This document shows positions 8,757 through 18,033 of a stretch of DNA of 64,000 nt, one piece after another (position 1 is the stretch's first letter; the number at the start of each line of letters is the position of its first letter). The stretch is from Sinomonas cellulolyticus (GTDB lineage Bacteria > Actinomycetota > Actinomycetes > Actinomycetales > Micrococcaceae), in contig NZ_BNCM01000003.1 in the NCBI RefSeq assembly GCF_014656475.1, positions 186,001 to 250,000 on the forward strand, read 5' to 3'. The notes below the pieces were generated by a model. It saw nothing but the letters and a program-made list of their open reading frames with translations, made no database searches and was not told the origin of the DNA. A program made the position numbers and the translations under genes.

Positions 8757-9860
8757 ATGCAGTTCGGCATCTTCAGCGTCGGCGACGTCACGCTCGATCC
8801 CACGACCGGCCACATGCCCACGGAGGGCGAGCGCATCCAGGCGATCGTGAAGATCGCCAAGCACGCCGAGGAGGTGGGCCTGGACGTCTTCGCCACCGGC
8901 GAGCACCACAACCCGCCGTTCTACCCGAGCTCCCCCACGACGCTGCTGGGCTACATCGGCGCCCAGACCGAGAAGCTCATCCTCTCCACCACCACCACGC
9001 TGATCACGACCAATGACCCGGTGAAGATCGCCGAGGACTTCGGCATGCTCCAGCACCTCACCGGCGGCCGCACCGACCTAGTCCTGGGCCGGGGCAACAC
9101 CGCGCCCGTGTACCCGTGGTTCGGGAAGAACCCGCAGGACTCCCTCGAGCTGACGATCGAGAACTACGCGCTCCTGCGGCGCCTCTGGGACGAGGAGACC
9201 GTGACGTGGAGCGGCAAGTTCCGCACCCCGCTGCACAACTTCACGGTCACACCCCGCCCGCTCGACGGCGTGGCACCCTTCGTGTGGCACGGCTCGATCC
9301 GCACCCCCCAGATCGCCGAGCTCGCGGCGTACTACGGGGACGGCTTCTTCGCCAACAACATCTTCTGGCCCAAGGAGCACTACATCCGGCTCATCAACCT
9401 CTACCGGGAGCGCTTCGAGCACTACGGCCACGGCAAGGCGCACCAGGCCATCGTGGGCCTCGGCGGACAGTTCTTCATGCGGAAGAACTCCCAGGATGCC
9501 AAGCGCGAGTTCCGGCCGTACTTCGACAATGCGCCCGTCTACGGCCACGGTCCCTCCATGGAGGACTTCACAGCCCAGACGCCTCTCACCGTGGGCAGCC
9601 CCGCGGAGTTCGTCGAGAAGACCCTGGCGTTCCGCGACTACTTCGGGGACTACCAGCGCCAGCTCTTCCTCATCGACCATGCCGGGCTGCCGCTGAAGAC
9701 CGTGCTGGAGCAGCTCGACCTCCTCGGCGAGGTGCTTCCCGAGCTCAAGGCCGGCTTCGCAGAGCGCCGGCCGGCCGATGTCCCGGAAGGGCCCACCCAC
9801 GCGTCCCTCGTCGCGGCGAAGCACGCGGCCGAGACTGCGCAGGAGGCCGTGGCCCAGTGA
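8757..9860 (+). CDS. LLM-class flavin-dependent oxidoreductase
   Basis: Luciferase-like monooxygenase family enzyme (F420 or FMN-dependent TIM barrel), 367 residues from ATG 8757, which has AGGAAAGG at 8742-8749, about 7 bases upstream. Family signs: MQFGIFSVGD start, FATGEHHNPPFYPSSP, the ILSTTTTLITTNDP strand, and the GGRTDLVLGRGNT loop. Its gene overlaps the following MarR regulator by 4 bases, so the two are translated together and the oxidoreductase is probably induced by a small molecule sensed by that MarR. The reaction and substrate cannot be assigned from sequence. A longer frame begins at 8697 but lacks a ribosome-binding site. Confidence 0.88.
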   Translation: MQFGIFSVGDVTLDPTTGHMPTEGERIQAIVKIAKHAEEVGLDVFATGEHHNPPFYPSSPTTLLGYIGAQTEKLILSTTTTLITTNDPVKIAEDFGMLQHLTGGRTDLVLGRGNTAPVYPWFGKNPQDSLELTIENYALLRRLWDEETVTWSGKFRTPLHNFTVTPRPLDGVAPFVWHGSIRTPQIAELAAYYGDGFFANNIFWPKEHYIRLINLYRERFEHYGHGKAHQAIVGLGGQFFMRKNSQDAKREFRPYFDNAPVYGHGPSMEDFTAQTPLTVGSPAEFVEKTLAFRDYFGDYQRQLFLIDHAGLPLKTVLEQLDLLGEVLPELKAGFAERRPADVPEGPTHASLVAAKHAAETAQEAVAQ

Positions 9861-10336
9861 ACGGCCAGTCTGCCCCCCGCACCGCGCCGTCAGTGCGGGA
9901 GCTCTCGGAGACGTGGGAGTCGCTGTTCCGCACCCAGGTGGCGGTCATGCGCCGCCTCCAGCGCGACCCCGCCTTCCGCACACTCGGGATCAACGGCTAC
10001 GACGTGCTCTTCACGCTCAGCAGATGCGAGGGGACTGGACTGCGGCTCAATGAGCTCAACGACCACGTGCTGCTCGCCCAGTCCAGCCTCTCCCGCCTCG
10101 TCGAGCGGCTCGAGAAGCAGGGCCTCGTAGCACGCGGGAGCGCTCCGGAGGACGGCCGGGGCGTCGTGGTGCGGCTCACTGAAGAGGGCGCCCGGGTCCA
10201 GCGCGAGGTGGGACGCGCGCACGTGCGCGAGATCGCCCGGATCATGGACGGCGCACTGGACTCCGACGAGCTTGCCCAGCTGCGTGCCCTCACCGGGCGC
10301 CTCCGTGAGCACGTGGCCTCCCGGCACCCGCTCTGA
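9857..10336 (+). CDS. MarR-family transcriptional regulator
   Basis: Winged-helix repressor of 159 residues. GTG 9857 overlaps the stop of the LLM gene as GTGA, and AGGAGG at 9841-9846 lies 10 bases upstream. The recognition region reads LNELNDHVLLAQSSLSRLVERLEKQG, followed by the wing (APEDGRGVVVRLTEEG), the classical MarR arrangement. It likely represses its own operon through the AT-rich site near 8695-8714 and responds to an aromatic or oxidising ligand, but no ligand can be named. It ends 12 bases before a convergent gene. Confidence 0.92.
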   Translation: MNGQSAPRTAPSVRELSETWESLFRTQVAVMRRLQRDPAFRTLGINGYDVLFTLSRCEGTGLRLNELNDHVLLAQSSLSRLVERLEKQGLVARGSAPEDGRGVVVRLTEEGARVQREVGRAHVREIARIMDGALDSDELAQLRALTGRLREHVASRHPL

Positions 10337-10348
10337 CGCCGGTGCGTC

Positions 10349-11152
10349 TCAGGCCAGGCGCACGAGGCCTGCCGGGTCCTCTGAGGGAAGCGAGTCGGCC
10401 TCGGCAGAGACGGACAGCCGTTTGAGCGTGAGCCGGCCGCCCACGGTGGACAGGAACGCGGTGTCCGCAGAGTCGCGCCCGGCGGTGATGCGGAGCATGG
10501 AGGCGCGCGGCGCCAGTCCGGTCGGGTCGATCACGTGCCACTCCCCCTCCACGTACGCCTCCGCCACGGCGTGGAAGTCCATGGGCTCGAGGCCCGGCGC
10601 GTAGACCGCCGCGAGCCGGGCCGGGACGTCCTTTGCGCGCAGGAGGGCGATCGCGAGGTGCGCGAAGTCGCGGCACACGCCACGGCGGTGCAGCAGCGTC
10701 TCCACCGCTCCATCGGTGCCGCGCGAGGAACCGCTGACATACGAGAGGTGGCTGCTCACCCAGTCGCGCACCGCGCGCACGAGCTCCAGCCCTCCGAGCG
10801 TGCCGAACGTGGCGTAGGAGCTGGGCAGCAGGCGGTCGCTCTCGGCGTAGCGGCTGGGACGGACGTAGCGGATGAGCTCCATCTCATCCACCGGCTCGGG
10901 CTCCCCTCGGCCCTCCACGCGGGCCGAGTAGCTGACCTCCACGTGGGCCGGCTCCTCCAGCTCGAGGGTGTGGAATCGCCCACCGTGGCCGTCGAGGAGC
11001 TCACGCGGTGCGAGGCGCTCGCCGTCGGCGGTCACCACGAGCTCCTCCTCGAAGGTCTCGAACCCCGGGTTGCGGGCGACGGCGATCGCCATCGCCACTC
11101 TGGTGTGGGGCACGGTGGTGAAGGTCAGGTGTGCACCGACGGTGCGCTGCAT
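10349..11152 (-). CDS. Transglutaminase-like domain protein
   Basis: Papain-fold transglutaminase-like protein of 267 residues, cytoplasmic (no signal peptide). An N-terminal beta domain (bacterial transglutaminase N region) precedes the core with a complete catalytic triad: Cys160 in RRGVCRDFAH, His194 in MDFHAVAEAY and Asp209 in WHVIDPTG. Relatives are predicted cysteine proteases or amidases of unknown substrate. ATG 11152 has GGGAG 4 bases before it. It follows a lipoprotein gene on the same strand (23 bases apart), so the two may be co-transcribed. The 3' end is convergent with the MarR gene. Confidence 0.85.
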   Translation of the reverse strand: MQRTVGAHLTFTTVPHTRVAMAIAVARNPGFETFEEELVVTADGERLAPRELLDGHGGRFHTLELEEPAHVEVSYSARVEGRGEPEPVDEMELIRYVRPSRYAESDRLLPSSYATFGTLGGLELVRAVRDWVSSHLSYVSGSSRGTDGAVETLLHRRGVCRDFAHLAIALLRAKDVPARLAAVYAPGLEPMDFHAVAEAYVEGEWHVIDPTGLAPRASMLRITAGRDSADTAFLSTVGGRLTLKRLSVSAEADSLPSEDPAGLVRLA

Positions 11153-11175
11153 GGGGCTCCCGGGAGGGTGGATTC

Positions 11176-12033
11176 TCAGCTGAAGGCCAGCGACATGATC
11201 ATCCGCTGGGCGTCGGCGAAGTCACCGGAGTCGCGGACATAGGCCGACGCCTGAGCAAGGCTATCGAATGATTTGAGCGGCGCAACCTTGGCGTCTGCTG
11301 CGGGAGGCGTCACCTCGACCGTGTCCGCGAAGGAGTAGCCGCCAATCCCTGAGGGTCCGGGCACGATATTGGCCAGCCGGCACGCCTTGCCGTCCGCAGC
11401 GGCCGTCGGGATGCCGGTCAGGCCGAAGGAGCCGAAGAACTTGTAGCCCTGGATCACCCTGAACACGAATCGCGGGGCAATGACGTCTGGGCCGTCCGCG
11501 AAGGGGACCTTGACGGGCACGCTGTTCAGCACGGAATACGGCTTGGCCTGCGCCGGATCGCACGGCTGGGCGGCGGGCACCGGGAGCCCGGTAGCCAGTG
11601 CGGCGATGAAGGTCCCGTCGCCCTTCTTGACCTCGAGCCGCAGCGAACCCGGCGCGGCTCCGGGAGCAGGGTCGGTGGACTGCACGATCCACGAGGCGGG
11701 CAGGTCGAAGGACACCTTCTTGGCGGGATCGGTGTACTTCTTCCATGTGGCACTCGTGGCACCGACGGACGGCGTAGGGGAGCCGCTCGCGGACGCGCCC
11801 GCCGAGCCTGACGGCCCGGCTGAGCCGCCTTGGGCCGATCCGGGGGCCGCGGGGCCGCCCGGAGCCACGGACGACGACGGTCCGGTGACACCAGTCCAGA
11901 CGGGTGCCGGCGCGCCCGAGCCGCAGCCCGTCAGGAGTGCTGCCAGGGCCACTGCCGGGACGGCCGGCCAGCACGCGCGACGCCCGCGCCTGGGGAGGTG
12001 GCTGCGATCGCCGCGGCGGGAACGGAGGATCAT
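11176..12033 (-). CDS. Putative lipoprotein, 285 aa
   Basis: Secreted, membrane-anchored protein: Arg-rich N-terminus, hydrophobic segment VPAVALAALLTGC with lipobox cysteine at residue 37, then an Ala/Gly/Pro/Ser linker of about 55 residues and a globular domain beginning near KKVSFDLPASWIVQS. That domain resembles the general class of actinobacterial surface lipoproteins with a lipid-binding-like beta fold, but I cannot name the family. Two cysteines (near CDPAQ and CRLAN) could form a disulfide. ATG 12033 has no ribosome-binding site and lies 6 bases after a TAGGGT box: leaderless. Divergent from the DUF1684 gene with only 41 bases between the two start codons. Confidence 0.75.
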   Translation of the reverse strand: MILRSRRGDRSHLPRRGRRACWPAVPAVALAALLTGCGSGAPAPVWTGVTGPSSSVAPGGPAAPGSAQGGSAGPSGSAGASASGSPTPSVGATSATWKKYTDPAKKVSFDLPASWIVQSTDPAPGAAPGSLRLEVKKGDGTFIAALATGLPVPAAQPCDPAQAKPYSVLNSVPVKVPFADGPDVIAPRFVFRVIQGYKFFGSFGLTGIPTAAADGKACRLANIVPGPSGIGGYSFADTVEVTPPAADAKVAPLKSFDSLAQASAYVRDSGDFADAQRMIMSLAFS

Positions 12034-12039
12034 GGTCTC

Positions 12040-12068
12040 ACCCTAGCGAAGCAGGGCTGGCGTACCCT
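12040..12068. promoter_or_regulatory. Overlapping divergent leaderless promoters
   Basis: Within 41 bases lie TAGGGT on the minus strand (12040-12045), 6 bases before ATG 12033, and TACCCT on the plus strand (12063-12068), 6 bases before ATG 12075. The two -10 boxes are 17 bases apart, so each polymerase footprint covers the other promoter. Confidence 0.6.
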
Positions 12069-12074
12069 GTCGCC

Positions 12075-12812
12075 ATGCCCGACGACGTGCCCCAGGACCC
12101 GATGGCCGATCTCCCTCCGGACGACCCCGACTGGGAGGAGGCAGAGTCCGCCCTGCGCATCCCCGCGTTCCAGGTCGCCGACTGGCGCGTGCGCGTCTTC
12201 GCCCTGTACGAGCGCGTCCGGGCCGCGAGCACCCCGGCCGAGGGCCACGCCCTGTGGAGACGCACCCGGGACGAACTGGCCGCGAGGCATCCGGCCTCGC
12301 CGCTGCTGCCCCGCGACCGGGAAGGCTTCCGCGGCCTGCCCGTGGCGCCCTACGACCCCGCCTACCGGTTCGAGCTGCCCCTCCTGCCGGACGGCGAGGG
12401 CCAGGAGAGGCCGGTGACCACGGGCACGGACGGCGTGGTGCCGTTCGTGCGGCTGGGCACGTTCGAGGTCCCTGGGCTCGGCGCGCTGGCCGCGTGGCGG
12501 CACGGGGGCTACGGCGGCGGGATCTTCGTCCCGTTCCGGGATGCGACGGCCGGCGCGGGCGGCCCCGGGGGCTCGTACGGTGCAGGCCGGTATCTCATCG
12601 ACACCATCAAGGGCGCCTACCTCGGAACGTCGGGGACGACTGGGCACGGAGTGCGGTACCTTCTCGACTTCAACTTCGCCTACAACCCCAGCTGCGCCTA
12701 CAACGAGGCGTGGGCCTGCCCCCTGCCCGGTCCCGAGAACAGGCTCGCGGCTGCCGTCCCGGTCGGCGAACGGTACGTCCCTCACGAGGAGCCGCGGACA
12801 TCCGCTGGCTGA
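12075..12812 (+). CDS. DUF1684 family protein
   Basis: Conserved actinobacterial cytoplasmic protein of unknown function, 245 residues. The C-terminal family signature is clear: DTIKGAYLG, LLDFNFAYNPSCAYNEAWAC and PLPGPENRLAAAVPVGERY. The N-terminal half is acidic (DLPPDDPDWEEAE) with a helical segment resembling DUF1684 starts. The start is ATG 12075, 6 bases after TACCCT, leaderless. Two cysteines in the FAYNPSCAYNEAWACP stretch are conserved in the family as I recall it. Nothing in the surroundings suggests a specific role. Confidence 0.85.
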   Translation: MPDDVPQDPMADLPPDDPDWEEAESALRIPAFQVADWRVRVFALYERVRAASTPAEGHALWRRTRDELAARHPASPLLPRDREGFRGLPVAPYDPAYRFELPLLPDGEGQERPVTTGTDGVVPFVRLGTFEVPGLGALAAWRHGGYGGGIFVPFRDATAGAGGPGGSYGAGRYLIDTIKGAYLGTSGTTGHGVRYLLDFNFAYNPSCAYNEAWACPLPGPENRLAAAVPVGERYVPHEEPRTSAG

Positions 12813-12842
12813 CGCGCGTGATCCCCTGCTCACCGCAGCTCG

Positions 12843-12896
12843 TTGACAGGCGCCTGTGACCTGTGACATAGTCGTCGGCGTGAACCTGTCAGACAG
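12843..12896 (+). promoter_or_regulatory. GntR gene promoter and candidate operator
   Basis: TTGACA (12843-12848), 18-base spacer, CATAGT (12867-12872), then 7 bases to GTG 12880. Overlapping the -35 is a perfect 12-base palindrome ACAGGCGCCTGT (12846-12857); a second one, CTGTCAGACAG, lies at 12886-12896 just inside the gene. Both are plausible sites for autoregulation by the GntR protein. Confidence 0.55.
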
Positions 12897-13626
12897 CCGG
12901 ATAGGTGGACAGCAAGACAAGCTGACCGCCGCCTCCGGCGCCCACGCCCGAGCGGAGCGCCGCACGCTGGCCCGCGTGAGCGCAGCGGAAGCAGTGCTCG
13001 CCGACCTCCGGCGGGACATCGAGACGGGGGCGGCACCCGTGGGCTCGAAGCTGCCCTCCGAGGCAGCCCTCGCCACGCGGTACGGCGTGAGCCGCTCGGT
13101 GGTCCGCGAGGCCCTCCGCTCGTGTGCCGCCCTGGGGCTGACGGAGACGCAGACCGGCAAGGGCACCTTCGTCGTCGCCGGCCGCGTCTCAGGCGACCTC
13201 GTGCTCGGCAGGTACTCGGCCCGCGACCTCACCGAGGCGCGCCCCCACATCGAGGTGCCCGCAGCGGGCCTCGCCGCACGCCGTCGTACGGACGAGGACC
13301 TTGCCACCCTCAAAGGAATCGTCGCCGAGACCGCCCTCGAGGACGATCCGGCGGCGCGCGTCGCGCTTGAGGCCGCCTTCCACGGCACCATCGCGAAGGC
13401 CAGCGGCAACCGGGTGTTCGAGGACGTCCTGGCGGACCTCCGCGAGGCACTCGCCCACCAGTCGGAAACGCTCAACCTCCTCGCGGACCGGCAGGAAGCC
13501 TCCGACCGCGAGCACGACGAGATCCTCGCCGCCATCGAGGCCGGCGACTCGGAGCGGGCCAGCGCCGCCATGGCCCACCACCTTGCCGCCGTCGACGAAG
13601 CCGTCGAGCGGCTAGGCCACCCCTGA
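12880..13626 (+). CDS. GntR/FadR-type transcriptional regulator
   Basis: DNA-binding regulator of 248 residues with an N-terminal winged helix (VGSKLPSEAALATRYGVSRSVVREALRSCAALG, about residues 48-80, shown as the GntR pattern) and a C-terminal all-helical FCD ligand domain (EAAFHGTIAKASGN, REHDEILAAIEAGD) with the His residues that usually bind a metal. It directly precedes asparaginase, aspartase and asparagine-permease genes in the same direction, so it probably controls asparagine/aspartate use. GTG 12880 is chosen because it lies 7 bases behind a -10 box with a consensus -35; an upstream GTG at 12856 would sit inside the promoter. A gap of 109 bases separates it from the asparaginase gene. 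Confidence 0.88.
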   Translation: MNLSDSRIGGQQDKLTAASGAHARAERRTLARVSAAEAVLADLRRDIETGAAPVGSKLPSEAALATRYGVSRSVVREALRSCAALGLTETQTGKGTFVVAGRVSGDLVLGRYSARDLTEARPHIEVPAAGLAARRRTDEDLATLKGIVAETALEDDPAARVALEAAFHGTIAKASGNRVFEDVLADLREALAHQSETLNLLADRQEASDREHDEILAAIEAGDSERASAAMAHHLAAVDEAVERLGHP

Positions 13627-13735
13627 CCCTGCGGCCCCGCACTGCACCAACGGCCCCGCACCGCACCGGCGTTCTCCGCGGGCGCTCCACGCCACCCCTG
13701 ACGCTCCACACCGCCACCGAACCCCCAAGCGAGTC

Positions 13736-14794
13736 ATGACCTCATCTGCTCCCTCCCTGAACCCACCGGCCCGCTCCGCCGTCCCGCTGCCCGCCCACGT
13801 CCCGCTGCCCGCCCACGTCCCGCTGGCCCTCCAGATCCGCGGCGGCGCCGTCGAGGGCGTGCACTACGGAAGCCTCGCGGCGACCGACGCCGACGGCAGC
13901 GTCCTCTTCAGCGCCGGTGAGGCCTCGGCGCCGTCCTTCCCGCGCTCGGCCCTCAAGCCGCTCCAGGCGGTCGCGATGGTCCGCGCAGGTCTCTCCCTTC
14001 CGGACGATCTGCTGGCTCTGGCCGCCGCGAGCCACTCCGGCGCCGCCATGCATCGCGAGGGGACGCGCCGCATCCTGGCCCTGCACGGTCTGGACGAATC
14101 AGTGCTCGCGAACACCACCGACCTCCCGTACGGTGTCCGCGAGCGCGAGGAATGGCTCGCCGCGGGCGGCGCGGCCGACCACGTGTGCCAGAACTGCTCG
14201 GGGAAGCACGCGGCCATGGCGGCGGTCTGCACGCTCAACGGCTGGCCCGTGCGCGGCTACCTCGAACCGTCGCACCCGCTCCAGCGCCTCATCGCCGCGA
14301 CGGTCGCCGAACTGACGGGTGAAGAGGCCACCGTGTGGTCCACGGACGGCTGCGGAACGCCCCTTCCCGCGGTGAGCCTGATCGGGATGGCACGCGCCTA
14401 CGGACGGCTCGCCCTCGCCGGGGCGAGCTCCGAGGCCGGGGCCGAGGCCGCCGTCGCCCGTGCGATGGTGCGCCACCCCGAGATGGTAGCTGGCGACGAC
14501 CGCGACGTCACCGCACTCATGCGGGGCCTGCCCGGCGCTGTGGCAAAGGATGGCTTCGAGGGAGTCCAGCTCGTTGGCCTCCCCGACGGCCGGGCGGTCG
14601 CCGTCAAGGTCTCCGATGGCGGCGACCGGGCCCGCATGCCCGTGGCCATCCGGGCCCTCGCTGCGCTCGGAGTCCCCGAAGCGCTCGCGGACGGCGCCCT
14701 CGGGCCGATCGCGTCCGTGCCCGTCCTCGGCGGCGGCCGCCGCATCGGGGCGCTCGTGGCGTACGACGCCGCCCTGCCGCCGGCCGCTTCCTGA
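13736..14794 (+). CDS. L-asparaginase, type II (Rhizobium-like) family
   Basis: Asparaginase_II family enzyme hydrolysing L-asparagine to aspartate and ammonia; distinct from the E. coli-type enzymes. The 352-residue protein has the family motifs ASHSGAAMHREGTRR (Ser-His), CQNCSGKHAAMA (cysteine and Ser-Lys active-site region) and a WSTDGCGTPLPA block. Residues 16-28 are a duplicated PLPAHV element encoded by an 18-base repeat, outside the conserved core, which starts near residue 31. ATG 13736 has no good ribosome-binding site, so a start at a later codon cannot be excluded. First structural gene of the asparagine cluster: its aspartate product feeds the aspartase encoded 77 bases downstream. 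Confidence 0.9.
   Translation: MTSSAPSLNPPARSAVPLPAHVPLPAHVPLALQIRGGAVEGVHYGSLAATDADGSVLFSAGEASAPSFPRSALKPLQAVAMVRAGLSLPDDLLALAAASHSGAAMHREGTRRILALHGLDESVLANTTDLPYGVREREEWLAAGGAADHVCQNCSGKHAAMAAVCTLNGWPVRGYLEPSHPLQRLIAATVAELTGEEATVWSTDGCGTPLPAVSLIGMARAYGRLALAGASSEAGAEAAVARAMVRHPEMVAGDDRDVTALMRGLPGAVAKDGFEGVQLVGLPDGRAVAVKVSDGGDRARMPVAIRALAALGVPEALADGALGPIASVPVLGGGRRIGALVAYDAALPPAAS
13781..13825. repeat. 18-base repeat in asparaginase start
   Basis: Two identical copies of GTCCCGCTGCCCGCCCAC (13781-13798, 13799-13816) plus half a third copy (13817-13825), giving PLPAHV twice in the protein. Confidence 0.85.
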
Positions 14795-14871
14795 CCGCCG
14801 CACGCTCTGCTCCCCGCAGGGCGGTCCCACCCTGTCCACCTCCTGTCCCCACCCCGACGAAAGGGCCCCCC

Positions 14872-16347
14872 ATGGGCTTTCCCACCACCGCGACCGCCGT
14901 TGCCCGCGACGATGCCTCTGCACCGACGGAATCCACCACGAGCACCGCCCCGGAGGTCACCCGGTCGGAACACGACCTCCTCGGCGACCGCCTCATCCCC
15001 GAGGACGCCTACTGGGGCGTCCACACGCTCCGGGCCGTGGAGAACTTCCCGATCACAGGACGCCCGCTCTCGAGCAACCCGCACCTGGTCCGCGGGCTCG
15101 CCGCCGTCAAGCTTGCAGCGGCCCTGGCCAACCGTGAGCACGGGCTGCTCGATGCGGAGCGCAGCGCTGCGATCCAGGCCGCGTGCCGTGAGATCCTCGA
15201 AGGCCGCCTGCACGGGGAGTTCGTCGTGGACGTCGTCCAGGGCGGCGCGGGGACGTCGTCGAACATGAATGCCAACGAGGTGATCGCCAACCGGGCGCTC
15301 GAGCTCCTCGGCCACTCCAAGGGCGAGTACGGCGCCCTCCATCCCAACGACCACGTCAACCTCAGCCAGTCGACCAATGACGTGTACCCGACGGCCGTCC
15401 GCATCGCGACGATCATGGGCATCGAGGAGCTCCTCACCGCGCTGACGGCGCTCGAGGACAGCTTCGCCGCGAAGGCCACGGAGTTCCGCACCGTGGTCAA
15501 GATGGGGCGCACCCAGCTGCAGGACGCCGTTCCGATGACGCTCGGCCAGGAGTTCGCCACGTACGCGGTGACCATCGGCGAGGACCGCGAGCGCCTCCGC
15601 GAGGCGTCCGGCCTGATCCACGAGATCAACCTCGGCGCGACGGCGATCGGCACGGGCCTGAATGCTCCTGCCGGTTACGCGGAGGCGGCCTGCCGTCACC
15701 TCGGCGAGGTCACCCGCCTGCCGCTCGTGACCGCCGTCGACCTCATCGAGGCAACCCAGGACATGGGGGCGTTCGTGCACCTCTCGGGCGTCCTGAAGCG
15801 CGTAGCGGTGAAGCTGTCCAAGATCTGCAACGACCTGCGCCTGCTCTCGTCCGGGCCGCGCGCCGGCCTTGCCGAGATCAACCTGCCGGCCGTGCAGTCC
15901 GGGTCCTCGATCATGCCGGGGAAGATCAACCCCGTCATCCCCGAGGTGGTGAACCAGGTGGCGTTCGAGGTGATCGGGCACGACGTCACCATCACCATGG
16001 CGGCCGAGGGCGGCCAGCTGCAGCTGAACGCGTTCGAGCCCATCATCGTGCACAGCCTGCACGAGAGCATCACGCACCTCACGGCCGCCTGCCAGACGCT
16101 CGCCGAGCGATGCGTCAACGGCATCACCGCCAACACCGCCCGCCTGCGCGAGAGCGTGGAACGGTCGATCGGCCTGGTCACAGCGCTGAACCCGTACCTG
16201 GGGTACGCGGAGGCCACCGCGATCGCGCAGGAGGCCCTCGCGAGCGGCCGCGGGGTCGCCGAGCTCGTCCTCGAGCGGGGCCTGCTCACAGCCGACCGGC
16301 TCGAAGAGCTCCTCCGTCCCGAACGGCTCGCCAACCTCGGCGCCTAG
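14872..16347 (+). CDS. aspA: Aspartate ammonia-lyase (aspartase)
   Basis: Converts aspartate to fumarate and ammonia, the second step of asparagine breakdown. The product (491 residues) belongs to the aspartase/fumarase superfamily, with an N-terminal extension of about 30 Thr/Ser/Ala-rich residues before SEHDLLGDRLIPEDAYWGVH, which marks aspartase rather than class II fumarase. Active-site elements: GGAGTSSNMNANEV, HPNDHVNLSQSTNDVYPTA and the signature loop GSSIMPGKINPV with the catalytic serine. ATG 14872 has GAAAGGG 6 bases upstream. It sits between the asparaginase and asparagine-permease genes. Confidence 0.95.
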   Translation: MGFPTTATAVARDDASAPTESTTSTAPEVTRSEHDLLGDRLIPEDAYWGVHTLRAVENFPITGRPLSSNPHLVRGLAAVKLAAALANREHGLLDAERSAAIQAACREILEGRLHGEFVVDVVQGGAGTSSNMNANEVIANRALELLGHSKGEYGALHPNDHVNLSQSTNDVYPTAVRIATIMGIEELLTALTALEDSFAAKATEFRTVVKMGRTQLQDAVPMTLGQEFATYAVTIGEDRERLREASGLIHEINLGATAIGTGLNAPAGYAEAACRHLGEVTRLPLVTAVDLIEATQDMGAFVHLSGVLKRVAVKLSKICNDLRLLSSGPRAGLAEINLPAVQSGSSIMPGKINPVIPEVVNQVAFEVIGHDVTITMAAEGGQLQLNAFEPIIVHSLHESITHLTAACQTLAERCVNGITANTARLRESVERSIGLVTALNPYLGYAEATAIAQEALASGRGVAELVLERGLLTADRLEELLRPERLANLGA

Positions 16348-16431
16348 CGGCGCACCCCGGGCTCGCTGCCCGCCACCAGACCCCCTCGCACCCCCTCACC
16401 CGGAACGTCCCCCTGACACCGAAAGAGACCC

Positions 16432-17961
16432 ATGTCCTCCTCAGACCCCCAGCCTCCAGGCATCGCTGAAGTCCCCGACCACCTCGAAGACCACGGCCAC
16501 GCGCACGTCGCGGACCACGTCATCCACGCCGAGGACGCCGGCTACCACAAGGGCCTCAAGGCTCGGCAGATCCAGATGATCGCGATCGGCGGCGCCATCG
16601 GCACCGGCCTGTTCCTCGGCGCTGGCGGCCGCCTCGCGGCGGCCGGCCCGTCCCTCGTGTTCGCCTACGCGATCTGCGGAGCCTTCGTGTTCCTGATCCT
16701 GCGGGCCCTGGGCGAGCTCGTGCTGCACCGGCCCTCGTCAGGCTCGTTCGTCTCCTACGCCCGTGAGTTCTTCGGCGAGAAGGCGGCCTACGTCTCCGGC
16801 TGGTTCTACTGGATCAACTGGGCCATGACGACGATCGTGGACACCACCGCAGCGGCGCTGTACATGCACTTCTTCGGCCGCTACGTGCCATGGATCTCTG
16901 CCGTCCCGCAGTGGACGTGGGCCCTCATCGCCCTGCTCGTCGTCCTCACGCTCAACCTCGTCTCCGTCAAGGTGTTCGGCGAGATGGAGTTCTGGTTCGC
17001 CCTCATCAAGGTCGCGGCGCTCGTGGTCTTCCTGCTCGTGGGCATCTACTTCGTCGTCGTCGGCACGCCCACCGGCGCGGCAACCGGGTTCTCGCTCATC
17101 TCGGACCACGGCGGCATCTTCCCGATGGGCATCGCCCCGATGATCCTGCTCATGCAGGGCGTCGTGTTCGCGTACGCCTCGGTGGAGCTCGTGGGCACCG
17201 CGGCGGGCGAGACGCAGAACCCCGAGAAGATCATGCCCAAGGCGATCAACTCGGTCGTGGTCCGCATCGCCGTGTTCTACGTCGGCTCCGTGGTCCTGCT
17301 CTCCCTCCTGCTGCCGTACACCGCGTACCAGAAGGGCGTGAGCCCCTTCGTGACGTTCTTCGGATCCATCGGGGTCCAGGGCATGGACGTCATCATGAAC
17401 CTCGTCGTCCTCACCGCCGCACTCTCCTCGCTCAACGCCGGCCTCTACTCGACCGGACGCATCCTGCGCTCGATGGCGGCCGCCGGCTCCGCGCCCAAGT
17501 TCGCGCTGCGGATGAACAAGGCGGGCGTCCCGTACGGCGGCATCGCGATCACCGCCGTGGTCTCCCTCCTCGGCGTTCCGCTGAACTACCTCGTCCCCTC
17601 GGACGCCTTCGAGATCGTCCTCAACGTCGCCTCGGTGGGCATCCTGTCCACGTGGGCCACGATCGTCCTCTGCCAGATCCAGCTCCAGCGCTGGGCCAAG
17701 AGGGGCTGGACCCAGCGGCCGGCGTTCCGGATGCCCGGCGCCCCGTACACCGGCTACGTCACGCTCGTCTTCCTCGCGGTCGTGTTCGTCCTCGTGCTGG
17801 TCGACTCGCCCTGGACGCTCGCGGCCACGGCGGCGGCCTGCGTCCTCATGGTGATCGGCTGGTACGCCGTCCGGGAGCGGATCCATGCGATCGCCGCCGA
17901 GCGGGACGGCTTCACGGGGGCCGCGCCGGTCATTGCGAACCGACCGGCCGGGCGCCGCTAG
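16432..17961 (+). CDS. ansP: L-asparagine permease
   Basis: APC-superfamily amino-acid:proton symporter in the plasma membrane, 509 residues with about 12 helices. A His-rich hydrophilic N-terminus ([19 protein letters not shown]) precedes [27 protein letters not shown]; this and [22 protein letters not shown] match what I know of mycobacterial and E. coli AnsP closely. GAAAGAG precedes ATG 16432. The gene completes an uptake, deamidation and deamination set with the asparaginase and aspartase genes upstream; the 84-base gap to aspA has no hairpin. The His-rich N-terminus is longer than usual and could bind metal, but that is only inference. Confidence 0.92.
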   Translation: MSSSDPQPPGIAEVPDHLEDHGHAHVADHVIHAEDAGYHKGLKARQIQMIAIGGAIGTGLFLGAGGRLAAAGPSLVFAYAICGAFVFLILRALGELVLHRPSSGSFVSYAREFFGEKAAYVSGWFYWINWAMTTIVDTTAAALYMHFFGRYVPWISAVPQWTWALIALLVVLTLNLVSVKVFGEMEFWFALIKVAALVVFLLVGIYFVVVGTPTGAATGFSLISDHGGIFPMGIAPMILLMQGVVFAYASVELVGTAAGETQNPEKIMPKAINSVVVRIAVFYVGSVVLLSLLLPYTAYQKGVSPFVTFFGSIGVQGMDVIMNLVVLTAALSSLNAGLYSTGRILRSMAAAGSAPKFALRMNKAGVPYGGIAITAVVSLLGVPLNYLVPSDAFEIVLNVASVGILSTWATIVLCQIQLQRWAKRGWTQRPAFRMPGAPYTGYVTLVFLAVVFVLVLVDSPWTLAATAAACVLMVIGWYAVRERIHAIAAERDGFTGAAPVIANRPAGRR

Positions 17962-18033
17962 CCCTCCCGTCCGCGGGGCCGCTCATGCCTCCGGCACAGC
18001 GGTGCCACAGCGGGCCGTGAGAGCCTAGGAGGC

